Assembly: GCA_963169225.1 (NCBI GenBank)
Contig: CAUJDH010000013.1
Coordinates: forward strand, 1 to 32,993
Source: Actinomycetota bacterium
Lineage (GTDB): Bacteria > Actinomycetota > Actinomycetes > S36-B12 > UBA10799
Length of the DNA stretch: 32,993 nucleotides
Direction: 5' to 3'
Numbering within the stretch: position 1 is the stretch's first letter; each line of letters starts with the position of its first letter. The translations under genes were made by a program, and so were the position numbers. The notes beneath the pieces were generated by a model. The model was not told the DNA's origin. It was given only the letters and a program-made list of their open reading frames with translations, and did no database searches. Below are positions 1-7,231 of the stretch, one piece after another.

Positions 1-873
1 TACTAGGGCGTCGAGGTCACCTCGATGTTCCGCTAGGTCTGCTACCCGGGAGTACATGGCCTGAGCAATTTCGATGTTGCCCTCGGCCGAGTTGTTGTCG
101 GCCGTGTCGACCATGATGGCAAGTAGTTGATGTTCGGTAGGAATCTCGGTTCCCATTGACTCCAAAATGTCGTGAATTGCCCGAGGGTAGCCTGCGGTGG
201 TTTGGTGCAAACTACGTGCAAACTTTGCCATTTCATCAGGTTCAACACCAGGATTCTGGAGTGCTACGAGTTCTTGTACCTCGGTCATTGTGAGACCACG
301 AAGTTCTAGGTCGATGCCTTGTGATGGGACATCTACCCGAGCCTTGCCAGCGCGGTCGGTCGACCGAGTGCAAATAATCGTGATCGCCTCATTGGTCAGT
401 GCGAATGCCAAGTGGTTCAGTAGGCGGACAGAGTCTGGATCCATGAACTGAATCTGTTCGATGATCAAGATTGGGGGACTAGGCGATAGGTTGATCAACT
501 CGAGTAGGCGATTTGCGGTATCGCCTAGCGGCTCATTGGGATCCACTGGCGGGGGAGCATCAGCTTCCGGATTCTTAGCGCGTTCCCTAGCAGCTGTTGT
601 CGCTTCGCATTTCTCGACTGAGATGCCTTTTCGGTCAAGAGCGGCGACGATATCTGCGAAGGTGGCGAACGGTGTTTGGTCGCTCGTGTGTGCGGCGGCA
701 GTAACGATTAGGTCGTCCGGATGGTTGTCTATGAACTCGCGGATCAGTCGCGACTTGCCGATACCTGGTTCACCAGAAATAACGACCAGAGCACCTCGAC
801 CAGCAGCTGAGTTGCGCGTAATCGCATCGAGCTCACGTAGCTCTGAGGATCGACCAACAAATTTAAGCTGCAC
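1..873 (-). CDS. STAND/AAA-type signalling ATPase, N-terminal part (cut by window edge)
   Basis: Reading the minus strand from a GTG at 871-873 gives 291 codons without a stop, running off the left edge. The product opens with a pattern typical of AAA_16/LuxR-type regulator ATPases (KFVGRSSEL at residues 4-12). A Walker A loop GEPGIGKS follows at about residues 34-41. A Walker B-like hydrophobic strand ILIIEQIQFMD lies near residues 135-145; the catalytic position reads E-Q rather than D-D/D-E. The visible end may begin a helical repeat region. Such proteins sense a ligand or partner through a C-terminal repeat region and often end in a LuxR DNA-binding domain, but that part lies outside the window, so the output is unknown. 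No clear Shine-Dalgarno precedes the GTG; an in-frame TTG nine codons upstream is the alternative start. A 144-codon ORF on the opposite strand here is a shadow. Confidence 0.8.
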   Translation of the reverse strand, partial: MQLKFVGRSSELRELDAITRNSAAGRGALVVISGEPGIGKSRLIREFIDNHPDDLIVTAAAHTSDQTPFATFADIVAALDRKGISVEKCEATTAARERAKNPEADAPPPVDPNEPLGDTANRLLELINLSPSPPILIIEQIQFMDPDSVRLLNHLAFALTNEAITIICTRSTDRAGKARVDVPSQGIDLELRGLTMTEVQELVALQNPGVEPDEMAKFARSLHQTTAGYPRAIHDILESMGTEIPTEHQLLAIMVDTADNNSAEGNIEIAQAMYSRVADLAEHRGDLDALV

Positions 874-892
874 CCTATGGAGTTTAGTTACT

Positions 893-951
893 TGAACCAA
901 ATGGTGCTCGAATCTTGCGAGGAACTGACCCGAAATGAACCATTTGGTTCA
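893..951. promoter_or_regulatory. Paired palindromic sites upstream of the edge ATPase gene
   Basis: Two related 16-bp palindromes start at 893 and 936. The second, TGAACCATTTGGTTCA, matches its own reverse complement at 14 of 16 positions. The first has the same left half (TGAACCA) and a degenerate right half. The arm TGAACCAAATGG (893-904) is also an exact 12-base inverted repeat of 940-951. The start-to-start distance is 43 bp, close to four helical turns. The sites lie between the tRNA gene and the GTG of the ATPase gene, where an operator for that gene would be expected. The sequence supports the symmetry; the regulator is unknown. Confidence 0.5.
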
Positions 952-989
952 CTTAAAGAAGGGTGCGCTAAGAAATGCTTTGAAAAAGG

Positions 990-1065
990 TGGGGCCGCTA
1001 TGCGGAATTGAACCGCAGACCTATTCATTACGAGTGAATCGCTCTACCAACTGAGCTATAGCGGC
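990..1065 (-). tRNA. tRNA-Thr (anticodon CGT)
   Basis: The minus strand folds as a complete cloverleaf. The acceptor stem GCCGCTA/TAGCGGC pairs perfectly. There is a D-arm GCTC..GAGC, an anticodon stem ATTCA/TGAAT with loop CTCGTAA (anticodon CGT, reading ACG), and a T-arm TGCGG-TTCAATT-CCGCA. The body is 73 nt (993-1065), and CCA is encoded at 990-992. The discriminator base reads C, which I regard as unusual for threonine. A short T-run follows directly on the minus strand and may end the transcript. Confidence 0.95.
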
Positions 1066-1263
1066 GAGGCAAATCTCCAAGAAATTCGCGACTCGCCCAC
1101 TTTAGCAAACTGAGTTTCGTCGATGGTGCCCAGTGAATCCTTGCCCATTCCGTTATCCATTTCCGTCATCCGTTCCCTGGCTTCAATTTTCTACCGCCAG
1201 AATCTTGTGTCAGTGTTGAGGTGATTCAGCTCGCGACACAATTCGAGGGAAAGGTGTATTGCC

Positions 1264-2298
1264 ATGAGTACCTCGTTGATCAACAATATTGCGGATTCTG
1301 GTCGTTATACAAAATGGCGTCCTTTTGCTGTGGCGACCGCGTTGGCAACAGCGGCCGCTGTGTCGATTTTCGAGCCAAGGGCTCAACGAGGACAAGCGCA
1401 GGCAGCGCCGGTGAAGATCTGCAGCCAGAGTGCCAACGGCCTTTATGAGTTCGAAGGCAACCCGACCCAGTCAGTTGCCCAAAATTGCACTACCACTAGG
1501 GCAGGGGTGGTGCGAATAGTCGCTAGAGGAGCCGGTGGAGGATCGGCATCCAATAACGTCCCAGGCGGCGCAGGTGCAGTCGATACGACCCACCAGTTCT
1601 TGCCTAAGGGAACCGTTCTCACCGTCCGAGTCGGACACACTTCGTATCATCCGTCAGGCGGCGGCTCTGCGACGTCGGTTACCGGTAGCGGCGTCACAAT
1701 TGTGGCCGGTGGTGGCGGTGCGACCTTCGGCGCCGGTGGAGCAGGTGGCGCAGGCGGTGGCGGTGGTTATGGCGGCGGCGCTGGCGGAGCCAATTTTGGC
1801 GGCAATTCCAGTGGCGGTGGTGCTGGAGGTTCACATGCTTCAACGACTCGAGCGGCCTACGGATTCAGCACGACCTTCCGTCCCGGTGGCACTAACCAGA
1901 CTCCTCAAAACGGATCGATGCAAAATGGCTCCGTCTCAATCTCCTTTGTTCAAGACAAAGAGAAGCCCAGGCCTCAAGTGCCGGTTGGATCTTGCGCAGC
2001 GAAGATTCCGACTAAGAAGGTTAAGCTTCGAGGGAAGACGGTTGTACTACCTGCCAATTGCAAGACCAACGCAAATCGCAAAATGACAGTGTCTGCCAAA
2101 TGGTTCCTCAGCAAAAAGAATGTCACTAAAAATAAGAAACAAAAATGGCTCAAGCGCAAGACATTCAAGAACGGCAAGGTCCAACTAGTTGCCAATAACG
2201 TTCCTAAGAAGACCAAGGTCACACTTGTTTACTCGGCGCCGAGGACTTCAAGCCACAGCGCCTACAAGGTGATCAAAACGATTCGATTGCGAAAGTAG
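1264..2298 (+). CDS. Exported glycine-rich-domain protein with lysine-rich C-terminal domain
   Basis: The 344-residue product has a basic N-terminus, a hydrophobic segment at about 20-36 and an Ala-rich stretch ending AQAAP near residue 48, consistent with a signal peptide or signal anchor. Residues 85-195 form a glycine-rich domain with the alternating pattern of the Gly_rich families found in bacterial surface proteins and ALK/LTK receptors: TVLTVRVG, then VTIVAGGGGA, then GG-rich loops. Residues 240-344 are lysine-rich, have two cysteines (244, 266) and look like a beta-rich domain. A strong ribosome site (GAGGGAAAGG) sits about 10 bases before the ATG. It is probably a secreted or surface structural protein; the exact function cannot be read. 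The panE-like gene follows after 6 bases, so the two are probably co-transcribed. Confidence 0.75.
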   Translation: MSTSLINNIADSGRYTKWRPFAVATALATAAAVSIFEPRAQRGQAQAAPVKICSQSANGLYEFEGNPTQSVAQNCTTTRAGVVRIVARGAGGGSASNNVPGGAGAVDTTHQFLPKGTVLTVRVGHTSYHPSGGGSATSVTGSGVTIVAGGGGATFGAGGAGGAGGGGGYGGGAGGANFGGNSSGGGAGGSHASTTRAAYGFSTTFRPGGTNQTPQNGSMQNGSVSISFVQDKEKPRPQVPVGSCAAKIPTKKVKLRGKTVVLPANCKTNANRKMTVSAKWFLSKKNVTKNKKQKWLKRKTFKNGKVQLVANNVPKKTKVTLVYSAPRTSSHSAYKVIKTIRLRK

Positions 2299-2304
2299 GT
2301 AGGC

Positions 2305-3240
2305 GTGACAACATTTTCGGTGATCGGCGCTGGTGCAGTCGGTGGCTATTACGGAGCGCGTTTGGCTGATGCAGGCCACGAGGTGACGTTTGTTTTTCAG
2401 AATGACGCGGACTACATTCGCGAACACGGATTCAAGATAGCCTCGCCTCTTGGTGATATCGACCTCAAGAACCCGTTGTGCGTCAAGCAAGCTACCGACT
2501 TAGCGCCAGCTGACGTCGTAATTGTGGCGCTCAAAGCAACGGTGAATCCTGTTATCGCTCCCATGATCGTGCAAGCTCTTAAGCCCAATGGCACGGTTCT
2601 ACTGATCCAAAATGGCATCAATTGCGAACAGCTCTATGCCGAGCATTTGAGTGAAGATCAGTCGGTGGTTGGTGCTATCGCACTGATCGCGGCCGAACGC
2701 ACCGAACGCAATAAGGTCGAACACTATTCACTTGGCAGCCTGAATATCGGCAGATATCTTGACGGTTATAAGACAGCACCGGCAGACGATGCCCTTAAAC
2801 AGCTTGCGTCTACTTTCGTAGATGCTGGCGTTCCAGTGAACGTCGAGGATAGTTTGCTGACAGCTCGTTGGCAGAAGCTGCTGTGGAATTCGTCCTTCAA
2901 TCCAATCAGTGTGTTGGCTGATCGAAACTCAAAAGAGATGACTGAGGAGCCACACTGTGCCGAGTTGGTTAAACGTGTGATGGATGAGGTGCTTGCTGCT
3001 GCGCTTGCTGATGGTTGTACAGCTCTCACCGAAGCAGACAACGAGATGATGTTTCAGTCCAGTGTGCACATGGAGCCATACGATCCAAGTATGAAAGTCG
3101 ACTTTGATCATGGCCGCATTATGGAGGCGGATGCGATCTTAGGAGAACCGATTAAACGAGCGCAAGCCAATGGCACTCCAACGCCCAACCTCCAGGTGAT
3201 CTACGACCTCATTAGCTCTCTGAATGCCAAGGTTGGCTAA
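2305..3240 (+). CDS. panE: 2-dehydropantoate 2-reductase family protein (PanE/ApbA)
   Basis: This 311-residue protein has the two-domain layout of ketopantoate reductases. An N-terminal Rossmann fold carries the NADP-binding motif GAGAVGG near residue 8, followed by HEVTFV, and ALKATVN contains a conserved lysine position. The C-terminal all-helical ApbA_C domain contains RWQKLLWNSSFNPISVL, with the family's catalytic lysine and the asparagine/serine pantoate-binding positions. Known members reduce ketopantoate to pantoate in vitamin B5 synthesis, in the cytoplasm. The start is GTG, six bases after the previous stop. The stop overlaps the longest possible frame of the next gene. The family includes paralogues of other substrate range, and panC lies 18 kb away with a DUF2520 candidate reductase beside it, so the substrate here is likely but not certain. 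Confidence 0.85.
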   Translation: MTTFSVIGAGAVGGYYGARLADAGHEVTFVFQNDADYIREHGFKIASPLGDIDLKNPLCVKQATDLAPADVVIVALKATVNPVIAPMIVQALKPNGTVLLIQNGINCEQLYAEHLSEDQSVVGAIALIAAERTERNKVEHYSLGSLNIGRYLDGYKTAPADDALKQLASTFVDAGVPVNVEDSLLTARWQKLLWNSSFNPISVLADRNSKEMTEEPHCAELVKRVMDEVLAAALADGCTALTEADNEMMFQSSVHMEPYDPSMKVDFDHGRIMEADAILGEPIKRAQANGTPTPNLQVIYDLISSLNAKVG

Positions 3241-3283
3241 ACGGACGGTGGCTCTTTTATTGCTTAAGAGGTTTAATCGGTGG

Positions 3284-4138
3284 ATGGGTCAAATGAGATC
3301 GCTGACGGTACTCGCGGTGGCAGTATTGCCGTTGGTGTTCAGCACTCCGGCGATGGGTGTGGCTGATATTGCCAAGGTGCAAACCGGAGCAGCCTTCCAT
3401 CAGGGATCTGCCAAGCGAGCTCAGACCGATGGCCAGCAACTTGGGGTTCGATCGAGTAAAAGAACCCGCCCGTTGGCTTTGGTTTATCGAGGCCCAGCAT
3501 CGTGTCAAGGATGTAGTGAAGCAGCAGCCCGCCTTGTCAAATCTGCTCGACAGAAATTTCGAGTAGCCTATGTTGGCCCCAAGGAGCGGCGCAAACTCAC
3601 AACTTCCACCTTGCGCAAAGCCGCACTCTATGTGCAACCGGGTGGAGACACTTCGGTGGCAAGAGCCGACAAGCTAATGGGCGCCAAAGCTAAGAAGTTG
3701 ATCATTCGTTATGTCCGCGACGGCGGTCGCTATTTGGGAATCTGTCAGGGGGCATACCTTGCAGGATCGATGCCTGGCATGGGGTTGCTCCAACCAGGCA
3801 ATACCGGCCAGTACATCGCTACTGAGGGAGCATCGACCAAGAGCACCCGAGACACCGTCATTCCGGTGCGTTGGGGTGCAAAGCACCGCTCTATGTTCTT
3901 CCAGGACGGACCGTATTTCACCACCGGTTCGGCACGCGGTGTCCAAGTGCATGCCCGTTATACAAATGGACGAATTGCAGCGCTCACAAAACGGGTTGGT
4001 GCTGGTCGGATCGGCGTAGTAGGCCCTCACCCCGAAGCTCCGGCTTCGTGGTACCGCGCAATTGGCGCAAAAAACTATTCCAAGCAGGGCCGTGTGCTCG
4101 GTCATCGACTCATTAACTCAGCAATGGCACGACGTTAG
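3284..4138 (+). CDS. Exported class I glutamine amidotransferase-like protein (BPL_N type)
   Basis: From the ATG at 3284 the product is 284 residues; 3293 and 3224 are alternative starts, the latter overlapping panE. The N-terminus (MRSLTVLAVAVLPLVFSTPA) is a convincing signal peptide. The mature part starts with RPLALVYRGPASC and contains the strand/nucleophile elbow GGRYLGICQGAYLAGS, with the putative nucleophile Cys154. It ends with VVGPHPEAP, supplying His249 and Glu251. This Cys-His-Glu set and the order of elements match the GATase-like domain found at the N-terminus of eukaryotic biotin-protein ligases and in free-standing bacterial proteins (BPL_N). No synthetase partner is fused or adjacent. 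The role is unknown; export makes an extracellular amidase or peptidase-like role more likely than ammonia channelling. DUF5522 follows after 2 bases. Confidence 0.75.
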   Translation: MGQMRSLTVLAVAVLPLVFSTPAMGVADIAKVQTGAAFHQGSAKRAQTDGQQLGVRSSKRTRPLALVYRGPASCQGCSEAAARLVKSARQKFRVAYVGPKERRKLTTSTLRKAALYVQPGGDTSVARADKLMGAKAKKLIIRYVRDGGRYLGICQGAYLAGSMPGMGLLQPGNTGQYIATEGASTKSTRDTVIPVRWGAKHRSMFFQDGPYFTTGSARGVQVHARYTNGRIAALTKRVGAGRIGVVGPHPEAPASWYRAIGAKNYSKQGRVLGHRLINSAMARR

Positions 4139-4140
4139 TT

Positions 4141-4362
4141 ATGGAACTTTCTCATCGAGATTTTTTGACGCCGAGTGAGAGCCGGTTGCCGCTTGATGCG
4201 CTAGGTAGAGACGAAATCATCGAGGCCCATAAGGCGGCATTGGAAGCTGGCAAAGACGGATACTTTGATCCGGTCAGTGGATTATGGGTTTTCACCGCTG
4301 AGTATCTGGCTGATAGGGAATGTTGCGACAACAAATGCCGTCACTGTCCGTATGTCGACTGA
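4141..4362 (+). CDS. DUF5522 small cysteine-rich protein
   Basis: This is a 73-residue protein with the features of the DUF5522 family. The central part is GYFDPVSGLWVFTAEYL, and the C-terminus is CCDNKCRHCPYVD, with four cysteines and a histidine in a C-C-x3-C-x-H-C arrangement that could bind a metal ion or cluster. The family's biochemical role is not known to me. It starts two bases after the preceding stop, so it is probably translated from the same message as the exported amidotransferase-like protein. It is the last gene before the TPP riboswitch. Confidence 0.8.
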   Translation: MELSHRDFLTPSESRLPLDALGRDEIIEAHKAALEAGKDGYFDPVSGLWVFTAEYLADRECCDNKCRHCPYVD

Positions 4363-4430
4363 GTGATGTTCAGAGGTTTGAGCTGCCAGCAGTGCCGTGC
4401 GGTTCCAACTTAAGCTAATCTCGATTATGT

Positions 4431-4516
4431 AACTCCACGGGAGCCTTAGGGCTGAGAGGGCGGAGATTCCGCCGACCGTACGAACCTGGTCAGGTAATGC
4501 TGACAAGGAAGAGGAC
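4431..4516 (+). promoter_or_regulatory. TPP riboswitch (THI element)
   Basis: The leader carries the conserved blocks of a thiamine-pyrophosphate riboswitch in order: ACGGGAGCC, GGGCTGAGAGGG, GACCGT, GAACCTGGTCAGGTAATGCTGAC and the terminal AAGGAAGAGGA. P2 forms from ACGG/CCGT. An extra P3a hairpin, GGCGGA-GAT-TCCGCC, is present. P4/P5 forms around GTCAG/CTGAC. The terminal block is itself the Shine-Dalgarno sequence (AAGGAAGAGGA, ending three bases before the ATG at 4519). Ligand binding would therefore be expected to hide the ribosome site; I see no separate intrinsic terminator before the gene. This fixes the downstream transporter as part of thiamine supply. Confidence 0.93.
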
Positions 4517-4518
4517 GA

Positions 4519-6423
4519 ATGTCATTCCATTTGGCTTTGCCGCGATACCGCTGGCGAACTGTCGATCTTGTCACCATCGCCGTATTGGGGTCTGCTTTCG
4601 GCGTCATCTATTGGGCATGGAATCAAATCTGGGTCATTACGACTCCACTGTTTATTGCATTCCCTCCTGCCCAAGCGTTGCTCTATGGCGTGTGGATGCT
4701 TCCACAAGTGATTGCCATGCTGATTGTCCGTCGCCCAGGTGCTGCACTCTTTGCCTCTATGGCAGCTGTAATCGTCTCGACTTTGTTAGGTAACGCGTTC
4801 GGTCTAACGATGCTCTTTTATGGAATTGCGCAGGGTCTGGCCGTCGAAGTGGTGTTTGCTGCAACGAGATATCGCCACTTCACTTGGCCGCTAGCTGGTC
4901 TTGGCACTGCACTAGCTTGCGCAGCTGGAACTACGCTTGACACTGTTCTGTACTACCCCTTCTGGGCAGACAATTGGAGGCTTGCCTATATCGCGTGTGG
5001 TGCCGTTGGTGGTTTCGTATTGGGTTCAATAGTTGCCCCGCTTGTCGTGAGACGCTTGGCTCAAGCCGGAGCGCTAAACGACTTTGCTGCCAGTAGTCAA
5101 GGTCGTACCTTCGAAGGGATCGACCCGACCACCCTCAACTTGCAGCCGGGTGAACGAGTGTTGATCACTGGTCGATCTGGCTCTGGCAAGTCGACCTTGC
5201 TTCGCGGACTCGCGACTTATACGGCCGCATCTGGTGGGCGAGTAATCGGTGGTGTGGCACTCATGCAGCAAGATCCAGAGTCCAACATTCTCTTATCTCG
5301 TATTGGCGACGATGTGGCTTTTGGTTTGGAGAATCGCTGCTTACCGCGTGCTGAAATATGGCCCGGTGCGGAGCAAGCTTTGACTGATGTCGGCCTGGAG
5401 TACCCGTTGGATCGGTCGACCATGGAGCTCTCCGGCGGTGAGAAGCAGCGGCTGGGTCTCGCAGGCGCATTGGCACCTAGACCGCCGTTGGTTTTGCTCG
5501 ATGAGCCGACAGCTAACCTCGACCCTGAAGGGACACGCGAAGCACTTGCAGCGGTTGCCCGCTACATCGACTCCAGCGGTGCCACGTTGGTGGTGGTCGA
5601 TCACAATCCAGAGCTATTGAGAGGTCTCGTCGACCGCACCGTCGTACTCGAAGACTCCCAACTGTTCGAGGTTGATTCGACGCCAGAATCCTCGGAGCTG
5701 AGTGCGCAGTCGACCTTTCGGCAGGCGGGGCCTGGATTGGTTGCCGACTCCGAAGAAGTGGTGCTCTCTGCGCGCCATTTAGTTGTTGACCGAGGTCAGA
5801 TGCCGCAGCGGATCTTGGATGATGTGACTCTCGAGATCCATCGCGGTGAATTCGTCGCGATCTGTGGGGTAAACGGTGCAGGCAAATCAACCCTAGCGCG
5901 GGCACTTGGTGGGCTACTCGCGCCGACTGCTGGCGAAGTTGTTGTTGCCGGTCAGCGCAAGCCAGCACACAGACTCTCGGCTCGTGTTCTTGCCAGTGAG
6001 ATCGTCAATGTCTTTCAAGAACCTGAGCATCAGTTCCTGACCGATACGGTGCGTCAAGAACTCTTGTTTGGACTGCCCAAAAGCAGTGCTAACCGGTCCA
6101 GGGCAGACGAGATATTGCGGTCAGTTGGTCTGGACTACGTGGCCGAAGAAAATCCGTTCACCTTGTCGGGTGGTGAGAAGCGGCGGCTTTCGTTGGCAAC
6201 TGCCTTTATGCGTGAACCGAAAGTGCTGATCGTAGATGAGCCAACTTTTGGCCAAGATACAGATACTTGGCAGCGCCTGACAGCTGAGTTGATTAACTTC
6301 ACTAAGCGTGGAATCGCGGTGGTTGCTGTGACTCATGATGAGGAGTTTGTGCGTGAGACGGGTGCGAGGGTGTTCATGCTCGAGAAATGCACATCGCCCA
6401 CTCAAACGGTAGGAGGTGCATGA
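4519..6423 (+). CDS. ECF thiamine/precursor transporter: S-component fused to two ABC ATPase domains
   Basis: This 634-residue fusion begins with about 180 residues of hydrophobic helices resembling YkoE-type substrate-binding S-components (residues 15-180). Two CbiO/EcfA-like ATPases follow. The first has Walker A GRSGSGKST (218-226), signature LSGGE (304-308) and Walker B LVLLDEP (324-330). The second has Walker A GVNGAGKST (450-458), LSGGE (549-553) and VLIVDEP (569-575). Both Q-loops are present (LMQQDPES, VFQEPEHQ). With the EcfT gene overlapping its 3' end this makes a complete ECF importer. The layout matches the Rv2326c-type fusion of mycobacteria. The TPP riboswitch directly upstream argues for thiamine or its hydroxymethylpyrimidine moiety as substrate; the choice between them is inference. 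Confidence 0.9.
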   Translation: MSFHLALPRYRWRTVDLVTIAVLGSAFGVIYWAWNQIWVITTPLFIAFPPAQALLYGVWMLPQVIAMLIVRRPGAALFASMAAVIVSTLLGNAFGLTMLFYGIAQGLAVEVVFAATRYRHFTWPLAGLGTALACAAGTTLDTVLYYPFWADNWRLAYIACGAVGGFVLGSIVAPLVVRRLAQAGALNDFAASSQGRTFEGIDPTTLNLQPGERVLITGRSGSGKSTLLRGLATYTAASGGRVIGGVALMQQDPESNILLSRIGDDVAFGLENRCLPRAEIWPGAEQALTDVGLEYPLDRSTMELSGGEKQRLGLAGALAPRPPLVLLDEPTANLDPEGTREALAAVARYIDSSGATLVVVDHNPELLRGLVDRTVVLEDSQLFEVDSTPESSELSAQSTFRQAGPGLVADSEEVVLSARHLVVDRGQMPQRILDDVTLEIHRGEFVAICGVNGAGKSTLARALGGLLAPTAGEVVVAGQRKPAHRLSARVLASEIVNVFQEPEHQFLTDTVRQELLFGLPKSSANRSRADEILRSVGLDYVAEENPFTLSGGEKRRLSLATAFMREPKVLIVDEPTFGQDTDTWQRLTAELINFTKRGIAVVAVTHDEEFVRETGARVFMLEKCTSPTQTVGGA

Positions 6424-6425
6424 CG

Positions 6426-7163
6426 ATGCTGAATCGCCTGAATCCGTTAGCCAAGCTTGCGATCGTGTGCGTGATGACGGTTGCGGCTGTTTGGACGTTG
6501 GACCTTCGTGTTCTTGTTGCATTGTTGATATTGGAATTGATTGTCATTCCCTTTATGGGCCTGAATTTCAAGTCCGTCGTTTGGCGTACGGCACCACTAG
6601 TCCTGATTGCTGCGATCGTTGTGTTGACCAATGCGCTGTTCAGCGGAATCGCGCCAGAGGATCCTGAAGCTTGGGTTTGGGCGTGGGGGCCTTTCACTCT
6701 CTCCGCTGAGGCACTTGTTACGACTTTGCCGATCGGCTTACGCATCCTAGTTTTGTCGATTCCAGCTGTGTTGCTGCTTGGTACTACTGATCCGACTGAC
6801 CTCGCTGACTCGATGATGCAGCATCTCAAAGTACCCGCGCGATATGCACTCTCGATGGTGGTTGGCCTGCGGCTTTTGCCACAGCTTCGATCTGATTGGG
6901 TTGAACAGTCCGCTGCTCTGCGTGCCCGAGGTGTCGATACACGAAATCCGCTCACTGCGATTCGGTTGGGGCCGTCGCGCCTAGTCAACCTACTGGTATT
7001 CGCTTTGCGCCGTGCCACCCGATCAGCGACAACGATGACAGCCAAAGGTTTCGAGCCTTATGCGCAGCGAACCTTGGCCCGGGAATCGACACTCAGCATC
7101 GGCGATGCCTGTGCAGTAGTCGTCACTATGGTCGCGGCGGTTGTGATCCTCATCTTGCTGTAA
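6426..7163 (+). CDS. ecfT: ECF transporter transmembrane subunit EcfT
   Basis: This is a 245-residue membrane protein with about five to six hydrophobic segments, of the CbiQ/EcfT family. The cytoplasmic coupling region has the two characteristic Ala-Arg-Gly-like helices: SAALRARGVDTRN, and later ATTMTAKGFEPYA, where AKG replaces ARG. These grip the two ATPase domains encoded just upstream. The ribosome site AGGAGGT (6411-6417) lies inside the end of the fusion gene. I prefer the ATG at 6426 for its 8-9-base spacing. The ATG at 6420, overlapping the upstream TGA as ATGA, is nearly as good and would add two residues. Translational coupling is expected either way. The gene ends just before a strong hairpin. 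Confidence 0.88.
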   Translation: MLNRLNPLAKLAIVCVMTVAAVWTLDLRVLVALLILELIVIPFMGLNFKSVVWRTAPLVLIAAIVVLTNALFSGIAPEDPEAWVWAWGPFTLSAEALVTTLPIGLRILVLSIPAVLLLGTTDPTDLADSMMQHLKVPARYALSMVVGLRLLPQLRSDWVEQSAALRARGVDTRNPLTAIRLGPSRLVNLLVFALRRATRSATTMTAKGFEPYAQRTLARESTLSIGDACAVVVTMVAAVVILILL

Positions 7164-7178
7164 TTTGTGCCGTAACAA

Positions 7179-7210
7179 GAGCACGGCCGGACCGTAGTCC
7201 GACCGTGCTC
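7179..7210. terminator. Bidirectional terminator hairpin between ecfT and the MFS gene
   Basis: GAGCACGGCCGGAC and GTCCGACCGTGCTC form a 14-position stem with one C/A mismatch and a four-base CGTA loop, placed between two convergent genes. No long T-run follows on either side, so efficiency is uncertain, but the position and stem strength fit a shared transcription stop. Confidence 0.7.
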
Positions 7211-7231
7211 GATGTTAGTAGAAGAACCTAG

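Noticed and set aside
461-895. 144-codon plus-strand frame over the left-edge region
   Set aside because: The minus-strand frame has a Walker A motif and AAA-domain pattern and is open for 291 codons; the plus-strand product is Ser/Arg-rich with no pattern.
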